The notes beneath the pieces were generated by a model. It saw nothing but the letters and a program-made list of their open reading frames with translations. It was not told the DNA's origin and did no database searches. 64,000 nucleotides of DNA from Geosiphon pyriformis (Eukaryota; Glomeromycota; Glomeromycetes; Archaeosporales; Geosiphonaceae): contig JAAOMT010000480.1 of the NCBI GenBank assembly GCA_016748015.1, positions 63,356-127,355 of the forward strand, read 5' to 3'. Within the stretch, counting starts at the first letter, position 1; each line of letters starts with the position of its first letter. This document shows positions 24,844-34,451 of the stretch, piece by piece. The position numbers were made by a program, and so were the translations under genes.

Positions 24844-25440
24844 ATGTCATCCTCTAATCCTGGTAATAACTCCTCTAAAACGAACCAACCGGTCTCTTCT
24901 GAGAATACCGATACCAATAAACAGTCACAACACCAAGAACAGCAGCAGCAGCAAACACAAAAAGAGATAATACCACAGCTTGGTGCCCTAGAAGAAGATG
25001 ACGAGTTTGAAGAATTTGAGGCTGAAGGTAAATCTCCTCATACTTAATATATTAAACAGTAGATTTCTAAGGAAATCCTGAAACTTTTATACATAATATC
25101 AATGGATTAGAATTCTGAAACCTTCCTTATAGTATTATCGCCGAACTTTTAGTCTTTAATCAGATAAAATCAGTTTTATTAACATATCTTTTTGAACCCA
25201 TGGGTTTAATATCTTTTTTCTCAAAGATTGGAATGAAACAGAGGATGATAAAAAAACACATCTATGGGAGGATAACTGGGATGATGAAGACGTGGAAGAT
25301 GACTTCTCAAAGCAATTAAGGTTATTTTTTGATCGATCTGTAACACATTTTATTTATAGAAATCATGATCTCTTGCATTTTGTGTAAATAGGGCTGAACT
25401 TACTAAAACACAATCCCAACCTCAGCCAATGAAGATGTGA
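24844..25440 (+). CDS. SEM1: Sem1/DSS1 family protein (26S proteasome lid)
   Basis: Small acidic intrinsically disordered subunit of the 19S proteasome lid, also found in TREX-2 and BRCA2-type complexes in other eukaryotes. Exons 24844-25027, 25227-25320 and 25392-25440 join in frame to 108 aa. The second half has the family signature: alternating acidic and aromatic residues (DDEFEEFEAEDW, then HLWEDNWDDEDVEDDF) followed by a short basic helix FSKQLRAEL. The first 45 residues are a Ser/Asn/Gln-rich extension with a poly-Gln run, so the protein is longer than the usual 70-90 aa. The second intron starts GTTATT, a weak but legal donor. It is divergently paired with the kinesin gene. Confidence 0.93.
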
Positions 25441-25997
25441 TTTGACGTTATCTCAAGAAACCTAAGGTTTAAGGCTCTTTTTGGTTGATCATTTTACAAA
25501 TTTCTGTTCACAAGTGGGATTAAGAGTGCAATTCCATTAAATATTTTATATGTTAATTTCAAAGGTGTTAATTGTGTTAAAATCCGAGAAATTTAAACTA
25601 GAATGTTTTAGAAATAAATCATTGTAAAAATATTTTAAATATGAAAATCATATTTGATTTAAATTTAAAAATCACTCATTATTAAAAATTATTACTTATG
25701 TTAAAAATTACAATTTTTAAAATTGTATACAATGGTTTTTTTAAATATTTAAGTAAATGTAATTAACTATTATTTATTATTTATAATATAATAATTATAG
25801 TTTATGTATTTTTTATATTTAAATTTTATTATATAATATTTAAAATTTTTTATAAAATATTAAGTTTATAAACTTTAAATTAACTATTTTAAAAAATATA
25901 ATAATATATATATTAGCTTTATTAATTTTTTAAATTTTAAATAATTTATATTTATTTATAATTTTTAAATTTTTTTATTAATATAATTATAAAAATA
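25441..25997. other. Sem1 3' flank and extremely AT-rich spacer
   Basis: The first 150 bp look like 3' UTR. From about 25600 to 25985 the sequence is almost pure A/T with no frame or repeat family I recognise. It ends at the 5' truncation point of LINE L2. Confidence 0.6.
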
Positions 25998-27301
25998 ATT
26001 GTGCAAGGTAAAAAGGCATAAGCACTTATGCAAATACAGAATTAATACTAAATTTGTGGTTAAACCTGGTAGAATTGAGACTGTTGGAAAGAGAACTTTC
26101 TTTTTTGCTATTAGTGCCTTTGTTGATAATATGATTTGGATTGAAAATTATTGGACTTTTGCACAATATATTTTGAATATTGTCAGTGAGTTTTTTGTTA
26201 TTAATAATATTTCAATTAATAATAACAAAATAGTAGTTATCCTTATTAATCAAGGTATCAAATCTGCCTCATTTTTAATTAATAATTTGCCAATTTTAAT
26301 TGCCAAAAAGAGTAAATTACATCATTATTTGGGCATTTTTCTGTCTATTGAAGGTCTCTTCAAGTCTAGTTTGGCTTAAATTTATGTGGATGTCAGGTTT
26401 TTTCTAATATGGTGCTTAGAAAGACAATTACAAACAAACAATTTTTTTACTTGATTTTGGCTATTTTGCAGTTTATAGTTAGCTATCAGACTCAGTTTAG
26501 TTTTATTTCATCAGATGTATATTGCAAATAAGATACTATGATTAGAAAAGGTTTTAAGTTAAAAGCTGGTCTGTTACACGATTTTCCCAATGAGATTTTG
26601 CATCATCTGCTTTTGTATAATCTGAAACCTTTTGAACAAGTACAGTTTAAAAGAAAATTGGCTTTACTGGTTTCTTTTTTTAATGTCTGTAGTGTTTTTG
26701 GGTGATTATTTAATCATAAGTTTTTGGATTTGCAAGTTTTGGTGTGGTTCTCTTTAAATTTTTTGCAGTTTTTTGTCAAGTTGTGTGTTAGTTCAGTAAA
26801 TAATTTTTTGGCTGGTGTAGTGAAAATTCTTTTGAAGAATAAGTTATCTTTGGCAAACAATTTGCCTAGTGCTTTTTAAGAGCTTAGTAGATTTCTGATG
26901 CCTGGCATCTTGAAAAAATCCTTGTATTATGACTCAGTTCTCTCTTTAAAGCAGTTTGGAGTTGCATTTAATGACAAACTTTTGAACAAAAAGAGAAGAG
27001 TGATAGACTGAAAAATATTTTAACAGTAGAAAAAGTTGGATTCAAAAGACCCTGTTTTTTACTGATTTATATTGGCTTCTGAGTTTATGAGCAATAATAT
27101 TCTTTTGAAGATTGAGTCTGCTGTTAACTCTGGGTTGCCTATGTTAGATGTCTTGAATTCTGAGGAATTTTCTGATGTGCATAGTAGTTTGCTAAAGATC
27201 TGGTCAGATTGTATAGAAGTTTACACAGATGAATTCTTAAAAAGTGCTGGTTCTACTAATATGACAAGTGAAGCAGCTGCTTACTTTCTGGCTGTAGATG
27301 T
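25998..27301 (+). pseudogene. LINE copy L2, RT thumb to RNase H (5'-truncated)
   Basis: Begins abruptly in the RT domain (aligned to L3 about 61980), as expected for 5'-truncated LINE insertions. The RT catalytic box is FVDNMIW at about 26110-26135 instead of FVDDT. The segment 27072-27301 carries the start of RNase H (V-Y-T-D-E-F-L) and stops in A-A-Y-F-L-A-V-D-V, where element A1 is inserted. The frame resumes at 37011 with N-I-R-I-K-V-F-E, matching L1 RNase H. Confidence 0.85.
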
Positions 27302-28273
27302 TGTTACTGGAGGTTTTTGGTTTCTTTTCTGTAATGTTGTTGGTACCTGTTTGTTATGAATTCACGTTTTCTGAATGTGGTTAAACCTTCAGTAACTGAA
27401 TTCTCTCTTCAAATTATCTCCTATAATTTGAATTGCTGGGCTTATAAGTGGAATGGCCAATTCCTTGCCAGTTACTTTATGTAGTTATGTTGTAGTAAAT
27501 GTCAACTCTTTCTCAAGAATTGCTTGTCTGAAAGCTCACTAAAAATGTGTAGTTACTTTGCTGTAAAAGTCAACTCTTCTACAGGAATCTCGTCTGTAGA
27601 CTACCCTAATAATTGTAATAAGAAAAGAGAAAAAAAATAAAAGAAATGTAAAAGAAATAGAATTTTATCAAGGAAAACGTTTTCTATCCAGGCTTGGAGT
27701 CACTAACAGTTTACTGAAATTGGTAGCTAATCAATTTCAAAACGTTAGTTGGGTTTTGAGGATTTTTCAAGTGTAATAATTAAAGAATTTGGTTTTTCGA
27801 ATTATTTGATATTTATTTCTTTTTGTGTGTGTGGAAATGGTTCTAAGTGACAAATCTAAAGTAAGATACATTTTTTTGAAGAAAAAAACTCTTCTTTTAT
27901 ATAACTTGTTATAGTACTAGTCTATGAACTTGCACTTTTTCTTTTTGCTCAAATTTCAGCGAACTAAAGATACATTTTGATAAACTACAAGTTATTTTGC
28001 TAAACTATTGATTAATTTGGGTGAACTATTCATAATTTCGGCGAATTTCTGTAAATTTCGGCAAATTTTAGAATGTTACAAAGTTCAGGGTATTGTGTAA
28101 TTTGATCATCCTACTTTCTGTTATACTAATTAGATTCTTTTAATTGAATCGTAATATGTGATAATTGATTAAATAATAAATAATAATTTGAAATGATATT
28201 AATATATTAATTAATTATAGGAATTATAAGAGTAATTTCATGCTAATTAATAGCTAAAATTCTACTGGTAACA
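27302..28273 (-). repeat. 3' LTR of A1
   Basis: 972 bp, with ends TGTTACTGG and CTGGTAACA on the plus strand (the other copies have a perfect 9-bp inverted TGTTACCAG/CTGGTAACA). It is complete, so it shows what is missing in the gapped 5' LTR. A degenerate 20-bp tandem repeat lies at about 27955-28070. Confidence 0.92.
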
Positions 28274-28876
28274 TAATCTCCTTCTTAAGACTGAGCTCTG
28301 TCGAAGTCCAAGCACTATCTGTAATATTGAGATAGTGATCCAAAATAATTGAAGTAATCTGGTCTGAAAATTGTTGAAATTTCAGTTTTGTGAGTTTGCC
28401 AATGTATTGGATTTTCATTGATTGAAGTATTGGATTTTGTAGAACATTTTCACAAGTATTAAACAAATCATAGAGTCTAAAAGCTGCTCTAAGTTTGTAG
28501 CAAGTGTTTGTTGGTCCAGCTGCTGTTTTGAATTCATTGTGAATTTGTTTTTGTATAGCTTCAGGAGTGAGATTTGTTGTTTCAAGTTCCAGTTTTTGTT
28601 CATAAAGTGTCTTTTCAATGTGAAAGTATTTATAAATAGGAGTGTATTCATTGTTCTGTTCATTGAGAAATAGTAGAAGTTTTTGTTGCATTGTAGCATT
28701 TAGTGGAATATCAATAGGGGCAATTAAAAGATTTTCTTTTAGTGCTTGCTTTAAAAGTTTTGGTAACCTATTTTCAGAATGACTTCTCGTTTTTCTTCTA
28801 TAGGAGTAATAGTTCTGTGAATGATTTGCTACTGGGGCTGTGGTTTCTTTCTAAATTTAATTAATTTGACTTCCAT
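28254..28876 (-). pseudogene. ORF3 of A1, downstream of integrase, function unknown
   Basis: A separate frame about 230 bp after the integrase stop. From an ATG at 28876 it runs through MEVKLIKFRKKPQPQ, one TAG and one frameshift near 28760, into a clean 145-codon stretch (28691-28254). The protein is mostly helical and Gln/Leu/Lys-rich, with Y-K-L-R-A-A-F-R-L-Y-D-L-F in the middle. I see no signal peptide, membrane helix or known domain, so it is not an evident envelope gene. The polypurine tract is part of its coding sequence, and its stop TAG (28256-28254) lies 18-20 nt inside the 3' LTR. Confidence 0.65.
28277..28286 (-). other. Polypurine tract of A1
   Basis: Minus-strand AAGAAGGAGA, 3 nt before the 3' LTR, in the position of the plus-strand primer. 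It lies inside ORF3. Confidence 0.65.
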
Positions 28877-29108
28877 TAATCATTATGAATAAGTCAAGAA
28901 GTGTTTTTAAGGCTAATATTAACTTTTGGAATATTTGTTGAATATTTCGGGGAATAATCATGATAAAATTGACTAATTATGAAAAAAGAAAATAAGAAAA
29001 ATTATTTTTGGGGTATGGGATTTTTATTTGTTTTTGGGTTTGGGTGTTTTTGTAATTTATTTACTATTTTTTTCTTTTTGTGTTTTTATTGGGGAATTAT
29101 TGTAAAAT

Positions 29109-30400
29109 TTAAGTGTTCAAGTTTGGTTGTTGTTCTATTATAATTATTGGTTCTAAATTTCGGGGAATATCTTCAGAATTAATTAAAGGAGAATGTGTAC
29201 CAATTTGCGGAATTAATGGTTTGGGATTGTTTCTGGAATGATAGTGTTTCAATCTGTCTCCATGTGCAACTTTTGCTAGTATTTTGTCATCAAGTCTTAA
29301 CTTGTATGATTCATTGCCTAGAATTTCGTGAATATAAAATGGTCCATCTCATTTGTTTTCAAATTTCCCACTCCATTGTTTTTCAGCCTTAGTTCTGTGT
29401 AAGAGAACTTTATTTCCAACTTTAAATTCATTGGTAATAGGTGGTAATTTGTTGTCATGTCTTTCTTTTTGTTGAGCTTGAGAATATTTAATATGAGTTG
29501 CTGCTATTTTTCTTTTTCCTTCCAGTGTACTAAGAAAGGTGTAGACTCTTTTTTGGAGTGTTTCTTGAAAGTTTTCTTCATTGATTGGTTGTACTGGGTA
29601 TGTTTTCACTATGAAATTAATTGGTAATGTTGCTGTTCTTCCATAAGTAAGATCAAATAGTATGTGTTTTGTAGTATCTTGTTTTAGTGTTCTGTATGTT
29701 AGTAACACTGATGGAATAAAGATATCCCATTCCTGCTCAAAGTCTGTTGAGACTTTGGCTAGAGATTCACACAATGTTCTGTTGAAACGTTCTACAAGTC
29801 TATTTGTTTGAGGGTGATAAGGTGATAATAGAAGTTTTTTAACATTGAACTGTTCACAAATTTCTTGTATCAAGTTGTTTACAAAATGTGTTCCTTGATC
29901 AGATAAGAGTTCAATTGGGCATCTATGTCTACAGATAATGTTTTCATAGATGAAATTTGCTACTAATTTTGCATCTGCTCTTTGGATGGCTCTAGTTTCA
30001 GGCCATTTGGTAAGATAATCCACTGCAACTGCAATATAACGATTTTCTTGAGTTGTAATAGGTAATGGTCCAACTAAATCAATTCCAACTCTGTCAAAAG
30101 GTTGTCTAACTTTGATTGGATTTAAAGGTTCTGTGGGACGAGTTCCTTCTCTTTTTTAACAACTATCACAAGATTCTACATATTGTCAAATATCTTTTTG
30201 CATGTGAGGCCAAAAATAATGTTTAAGGATTCTTTGAATTGTTCCATCTCTTTTCAAGTGTGCTGAAGAAAGATCTGTGTGCATGTTGTATAGAATTGTT
30301 TCTTTTTCATTTTCCTGTACTAATCTGAGTGGTTGGTCTGGGTTTTTACAATTTTTGTAATATATTTTGTTATGGTGTATAAAATATTATTTGGATTGAT
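29109..30400 (-). pseudogene. Integrase of A1
   Basis: C-terminal part of the polyprotein; inserts the cDNA. Order: an N-terminal zinc finger (His pair at about 30240-30280, C-D-S-C at about 30160-30175, with stops between), then the catalytic core with GIDLVGP (first Asp), L-L-S-D-Q-G (second Asp) and L-V-E-R-F-N-R (Glu), all three acidic residues present. The usual Gly in HPQTNG-L-V-E is Arg here. It ends in a GPF/Y-like domain (D-G-P-F-Y-I-H-E-I-L-G) and a short tail; stop at 29111-29109. It is in the same frame as Gag. Several nonsense codons, for example at 29351-29349 (TGG-like context). Confidence 0.92.
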
Positions 30401-30559
30401 GTTGTAATCGATGTTTTTCACTTGGAGACCAATTTTCTGGTATAGTGAGAGTTTCCAAATAGTTTTTGATGTTGTTGTAATTTTCTGGATCCATTGTTGG
30501 TAATCTTGTTGTTTTGTTCTGCTGTTAAGTTTATTGGTGTTTTGTTGGTGTTGATATTG

Positions 30560-31997
30560 GTATTAATATTGTCTCATTCTTGAGAGGCTATCAACATTGG
30601 TGTGTAGTTTTTCTGGTTTGTGATGTACAATGTATTGGTAATCTGTTAGGAAGTCATTCCATCGAAACTGTTTGGCACTTTGTTCAGTTTTCTTTTTATT
30701 AAGTTATTTGAGACCAATATTGTCAGTTATTATGTCAAATTTTTTTCCATTCTTTAGGTATTGTTAAAAGTGTTTAAAAGCCCAGATGACTGCAGCAGCT
30801 TCCAGTTCAGTTGAGCCATATTTGAGTTTTGTTGGCTTAAGTGTTCTGCTGGCATAAGCAATAACTTGTTCCTGGCCATTTTCATCTAATTGTAATAAGA
30901 TGGCACCAAATGCTATGTGTGAAGCATTAGTGACTAATTGAAATTGTTTGTTAAAGTCTGGGTAGGCAAGAACTGGGGCTGTTGTCAATTTTGTTTTGAG
31001 AGTTTTAAAAGCTTTTTGTTGTTTTTCAGTCCATTTGTATGGTACGTTTTTGTTGGTAAGATAATTGAGTGGTTTAGCAATTTCTGAGAATTTTTTTATG
31101 AAATTTTTGATAGTAAGAGGCTAATCCTATAAATTCTCTTAGTTTTGTAGTATTTTTGAGAATTTGAAAGTTTTTGACAGCACTGATTGTTCCTGAATTT
31201 GGTTTGATTCCATCTTTACTAACTATGTGTCCAAAAAAGATCAAGCTTGTTTTTTCAAAGTAATATTTCTCAATGTTTAACTTTAATCCTGCTTTTCATA
31301 ATCATTGAAAAACTTCTCACAGGTAAATGAGATGAGTCTCAAAGCTTGGTGAGTATACATCAGTGTCATCAAGATAGACAACTACTGATTGCCACAAGAA
31401 TTCTTTATATACAACATCCATAAGTCACTGGAATGTTGCTGGTGCATTACAGAGTCCAAAAGGCATAACATTGAACTCATAGTTTCCTCCCTGGATGGTA
31501 AATGCTGTTTTGAATCGATCTTTTGGGTCCATTTCGACTTGTCAGTATTCGCTTTCCAAGTCTAAAGTTGAGAAGAACTTGGCTTTTCCTAGAGCATCTA
31601 GTATGTCATTAATTCTTGGAAAAGGGTAGACATCTCCAATTGTAACACTATTCAGTTGTCTATAATTAATACAGAATCTGATTTTTCCGTTTTTTTTTTT
31701 AACTAAAACTACTGGTGAGGTCTAAGGACTTCTTGATGGTTGAATCAATCCATTATTGAGCATTCTTTGGACCTCTTCTCTTATGAATTGGTGGCTGGCA
31801 GGTAGTACTTGATAAGCTTGTTGACATTTTGGTGGAGCATCTCCTGTATGGATCTGATGTTGAAAAATATCCATTTTTCCCAAGTCATTGTTGTCTTTTG
31901 CAAATATATCTGCAAATTCAGCTATCAATTGTTTCAATTGTCTTTGTTGTTGAGGTTCTAAGAGACCCATGTTGATTTGAGAGAGTTTTTTCTCCAA
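30560..31997 (-). pseudogene. Reverse transcriptase and RNase H of A1
   Basis: RT begins in the 31997-31722 stretch (QAYQVLPASH, EVQRMLNNGLIQPSRSP). It continues through several stops, with the catalytic V-V-Y-L-D-D-T at about 31383-31363 intact, then FGHIVSKDGI and LREFIGLASYYQKF. A one-base shift in an A-run near 31110-31130 moves the frame. RNase H is at 30988-30764 (LVTNASHIAFGAILLQ, where family members have T-D-A-S, so the first catalytic Asp is Asn; then AYASRTLKPT and the Glu in S-T-E-L-E-A). Inactive in this copy. Confidence 0.92.
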
Positions 31998-32096
31998 AAA
32001 GTGGTAGTTTTCAGTAGTAGAAATGATATTTGGATTTGGGAGTAGAGTGTGCTTTACAATTTCGATGAAATTAGAGACAATTTGAGGGTTTTTATC

Positions 32097-33026
32097 TTAA
32101 AAAATATTGCTGTGTATGATTCCAATCTCTAGTTTGTTTAATAAAACAATAGGGTAATTATTGGGGTTGTAGAATGTAACTCGAATTTTTTTCATTCCTT
32201 TGAGAATATAAACGTTTGGAATTAAGATTTCATGCTTCAAACAGATTTGTTCATTGGATTCAAAGATTTGTTGTGTAGTGGTGGGTTTTGAGCAAGTGTA
32301 AATTTTGTGATGTTCTCCAAAAGGTGAAATGGTAATTGGCTGGGAAAGTTGAAGAATCTGGTGAGATTTATTTTGTGTATTAAGAGTTATGTTTACTGGA
32401 ACTGTAAATTGTCCAGTTGAACCAAAATCTTGAGTTCCTCTTTCACTTTTTTCCAATTGTTCTCTGTTGTTTACTGATTGTAAACCCAAAATGTTGATTA
32501 AGGGTAAGTAGATTGCTTGAGCAATTTTTTCAGCATGTTCAATTTTGAATGGTTTGTCTGTCTCATTCTGCAACATGATGGTAATGTCTCTAGTATATCC
32601 TGCATCTATAACTCCTCTTCTAATATTGATTCCTTTGCTTGCCAATAATGATCTGGAGGCAATTTGAATCATTGCTCCTGGTGAAATTTCAAGAGCAATT
32701 TTGAGATTGATTTTTGTCAAGGACTTTGGTTGAAGAATCAAAGTATCTTTTTCTGGGTATTTTAAGTCATATCCAGCATCAATTTCGTGTGCTTTTTCTG
32801 GTCTGATTCCTTGGCCATGGTTGTTAAAATATTTAAGTTGTAAAGGTGGTTGCTTTTCAAGAAGATAGATGGAGGTGATTGGTAGTTCTTCTCTTAGTTC
32901 AGCTATTCCAAATTCGATTTCATTTTCATCATTCTCATCTGGCAGAGAAATGCTAAGAGCATAACATTCTAAACACCATTGGTTGTTACAAGGCATAATA
33001 CATTCTTCACACAATTGAATGTTCAT
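32097..33026 (-). pseudogene. dUTPase domain of A1 with an N-terminal Cys cluster
   Basis: dUTPase hydrolyses dUTP to dUMP and keeps uracil out of DNA. All five motifs of the trimeric family are in order over 309 codons: AGYDL (84-88, catalytic Asp present), SRSLLASKGI (124-133), GVIDAGYTRD (138-147), KIAQAIYLPL (167-176) and RGTQDFGSTG (196-205). Three usual small or polar residues are altered (Gly to Arg in motif 3, Gly to Asp in motif 5, Leu in motif 2), all explicable by single transitions, so this copy is probably inactive. Upstream is a zinc-finger-like Cys cluster (C6, C9, C13, C18, C21); downstream an unassigned beta-rich tail of about 100 aa. It is in frame between the Cys-rich segment and RT, joined through nonsense codons (33038-33036, 32099-32097). 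Confidence 0.93.
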
Positions 33027-33035
33027 TTGCTCTAA

Positions 33036-33713
33036 TTATTGAATTTGAGCTTCTTTGGTTAAATATGTGTGGCTTGTAATTTGGTGGTAGGTTTCTACTT
33101 CATCTTCATAATCAAATCCAGCTAATTCCATGGTATACTCAATATATTCAGCTTCTTTCATTTGGTGGACATCTTCTTGGGTGGCTCCATTGATCAATGT
33201 CATTGTTAGGTCAAAAATCATTTCAGCATTATGAGGGTAGTAGTAAAGTTTATTGAGAGCACTGTTGTATGCTGCATCAAATAGTGTTCCTCTTCTGACT
33301 TTTTTCGAAATTGATAGAACATATTGACAGGTTTGATCACATACTCCTCCTTTCATTGCTACATCAATCCAATTGCATTCTTCTAGTAGCATTTCTCTAC
33401 ATGTAAGACAAGAAGTTTTGTCCCATTTTCCACTTCTCTTTGGAGATCCAAATCGTTCTCTATGGTATGTCTTATAGAAGTAACAAGTGCGAGTTTCGTA
33501 TTCCTCTTCTGGGGAGATACAGGCTCTCATAAATGAAAGCTTCTTTTTGCAATCTTTGCATTTTAGTGGAATGTATGGTGGTTCTTTTTGTGGTTTTGGT
33601 GTGGAATATCTAACTTTCTTCCATCCCCTTGATTCTTCAAAAATCTCTTGTTTTGTTTCCTCAGCCCAATTGGATGGTGATCCAAGAGCCATGTAGGTTT
33701 CAATAAGTGGCAT
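33036..33713 (-). pseudogene. Cys-rich segment of A1 polyprotein, function unknown
   Basis: 225 uninterrupted codons in the polyprotein frame between protease and dUTPase. Cys pairs suggest one or two zinc-binding folds: C-K-D-C, then single Cys residues, R-T-C-Y-F-Y, C-L-T-C-R-E-M, and V-C-D-Q-T-C. A helical stretch (YNSALNKLYYYPHNAEMIF) and an acidic C-terminus follow. The ATG at 33713 is an in-frame Met, not necessarily a start. I know no named domain that fits. Its long conservation without stops suggests it was under selection until recently. Confidence 0.7.
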
Positions 33714-34451
33714 TTCCTTCTCTTCTTCAAATTCAAATACTGGAGCTTTTTCTGATTATTTGTTAAAGGTACCACAGATTGCAGGTATGATGGTATATTG
33801 TTTTTGGTATGAGATTTTAAGTTCTTGAGTTTCCCAGTTCAGGTTTGCATTGGCCTTGAGAAGCCAATCATTTCTGACTAAAGCTTGATATTGGAGTGCA
33901 TCCATGACAAAAACTTTAACTGGAATGGTGATTCCATCAATTGTAAAGGGGAAATCATCAATTTCTCATACTGGAGTCTTCTTCATACCATCAGCTGTGA
34001 CAATAACTGTTTGAGCTGGTCTATCTACATTTCATTTGAGTTGTTGCATCAGCTGGTAAGTGATGATACTTCCAGCCAATTTACTATCTAAGATTAAGTG
34101 AATGGGTTTTCTTTCTACTGTAGCTTCTGTATACATAGCAGTAATTGCTTTCTGTTCATTGACTGCTGTATTATTAAGCAGAAATGGTGATTCATTTGCT
34201 TCAAATTCAAATGGAAATATATTTGACAGATTGGCATTTTGGGCAATTTGAGCTGGTGGAATGGTATGGTTGAAAGGGTTTAACCTTGGTGCTGCAACTT
34301 CACCTTCAGAAAGTACAGTTTGTTGAAAATCCAATTCTTCTAGTATTGTAAGATAATTGGGTTGAGTGTAATAGTGATTGGGTCTTTGCTGACCAGGATT
34401 TCGGGGAACCAACTGGTTATTTGGATTAATTCTGTTGTGGTTACTCTGCAA
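33714..34451 (-). pseudogene. Aspartic protease region of A1
   Basis: Same frame as Gag. The retropepsin active-site strand is H-L-I-L-D-S-K-L-A-G-S-I-I-T at about 34104-34063, with Lys where a Gly is expected after D-S. The flap and C-terminal strands can be followed through two TGA codons (34034-34032 and about 33969) and one TAA, up to VFVMDALQYQALVRNDWL. The D-S-x-A-G-S-I-I-T pattern is typical of Ty3/gypsy proteases. The missing Gly suggests loss of activity. Confidence 0.85.

Noticed and set aside
28254-28876. Family A ORF3 as an envelope gene
   Set aside because: No signal peptide, membrane helix or furin-like site is visible, so there is no support for an envelope function.
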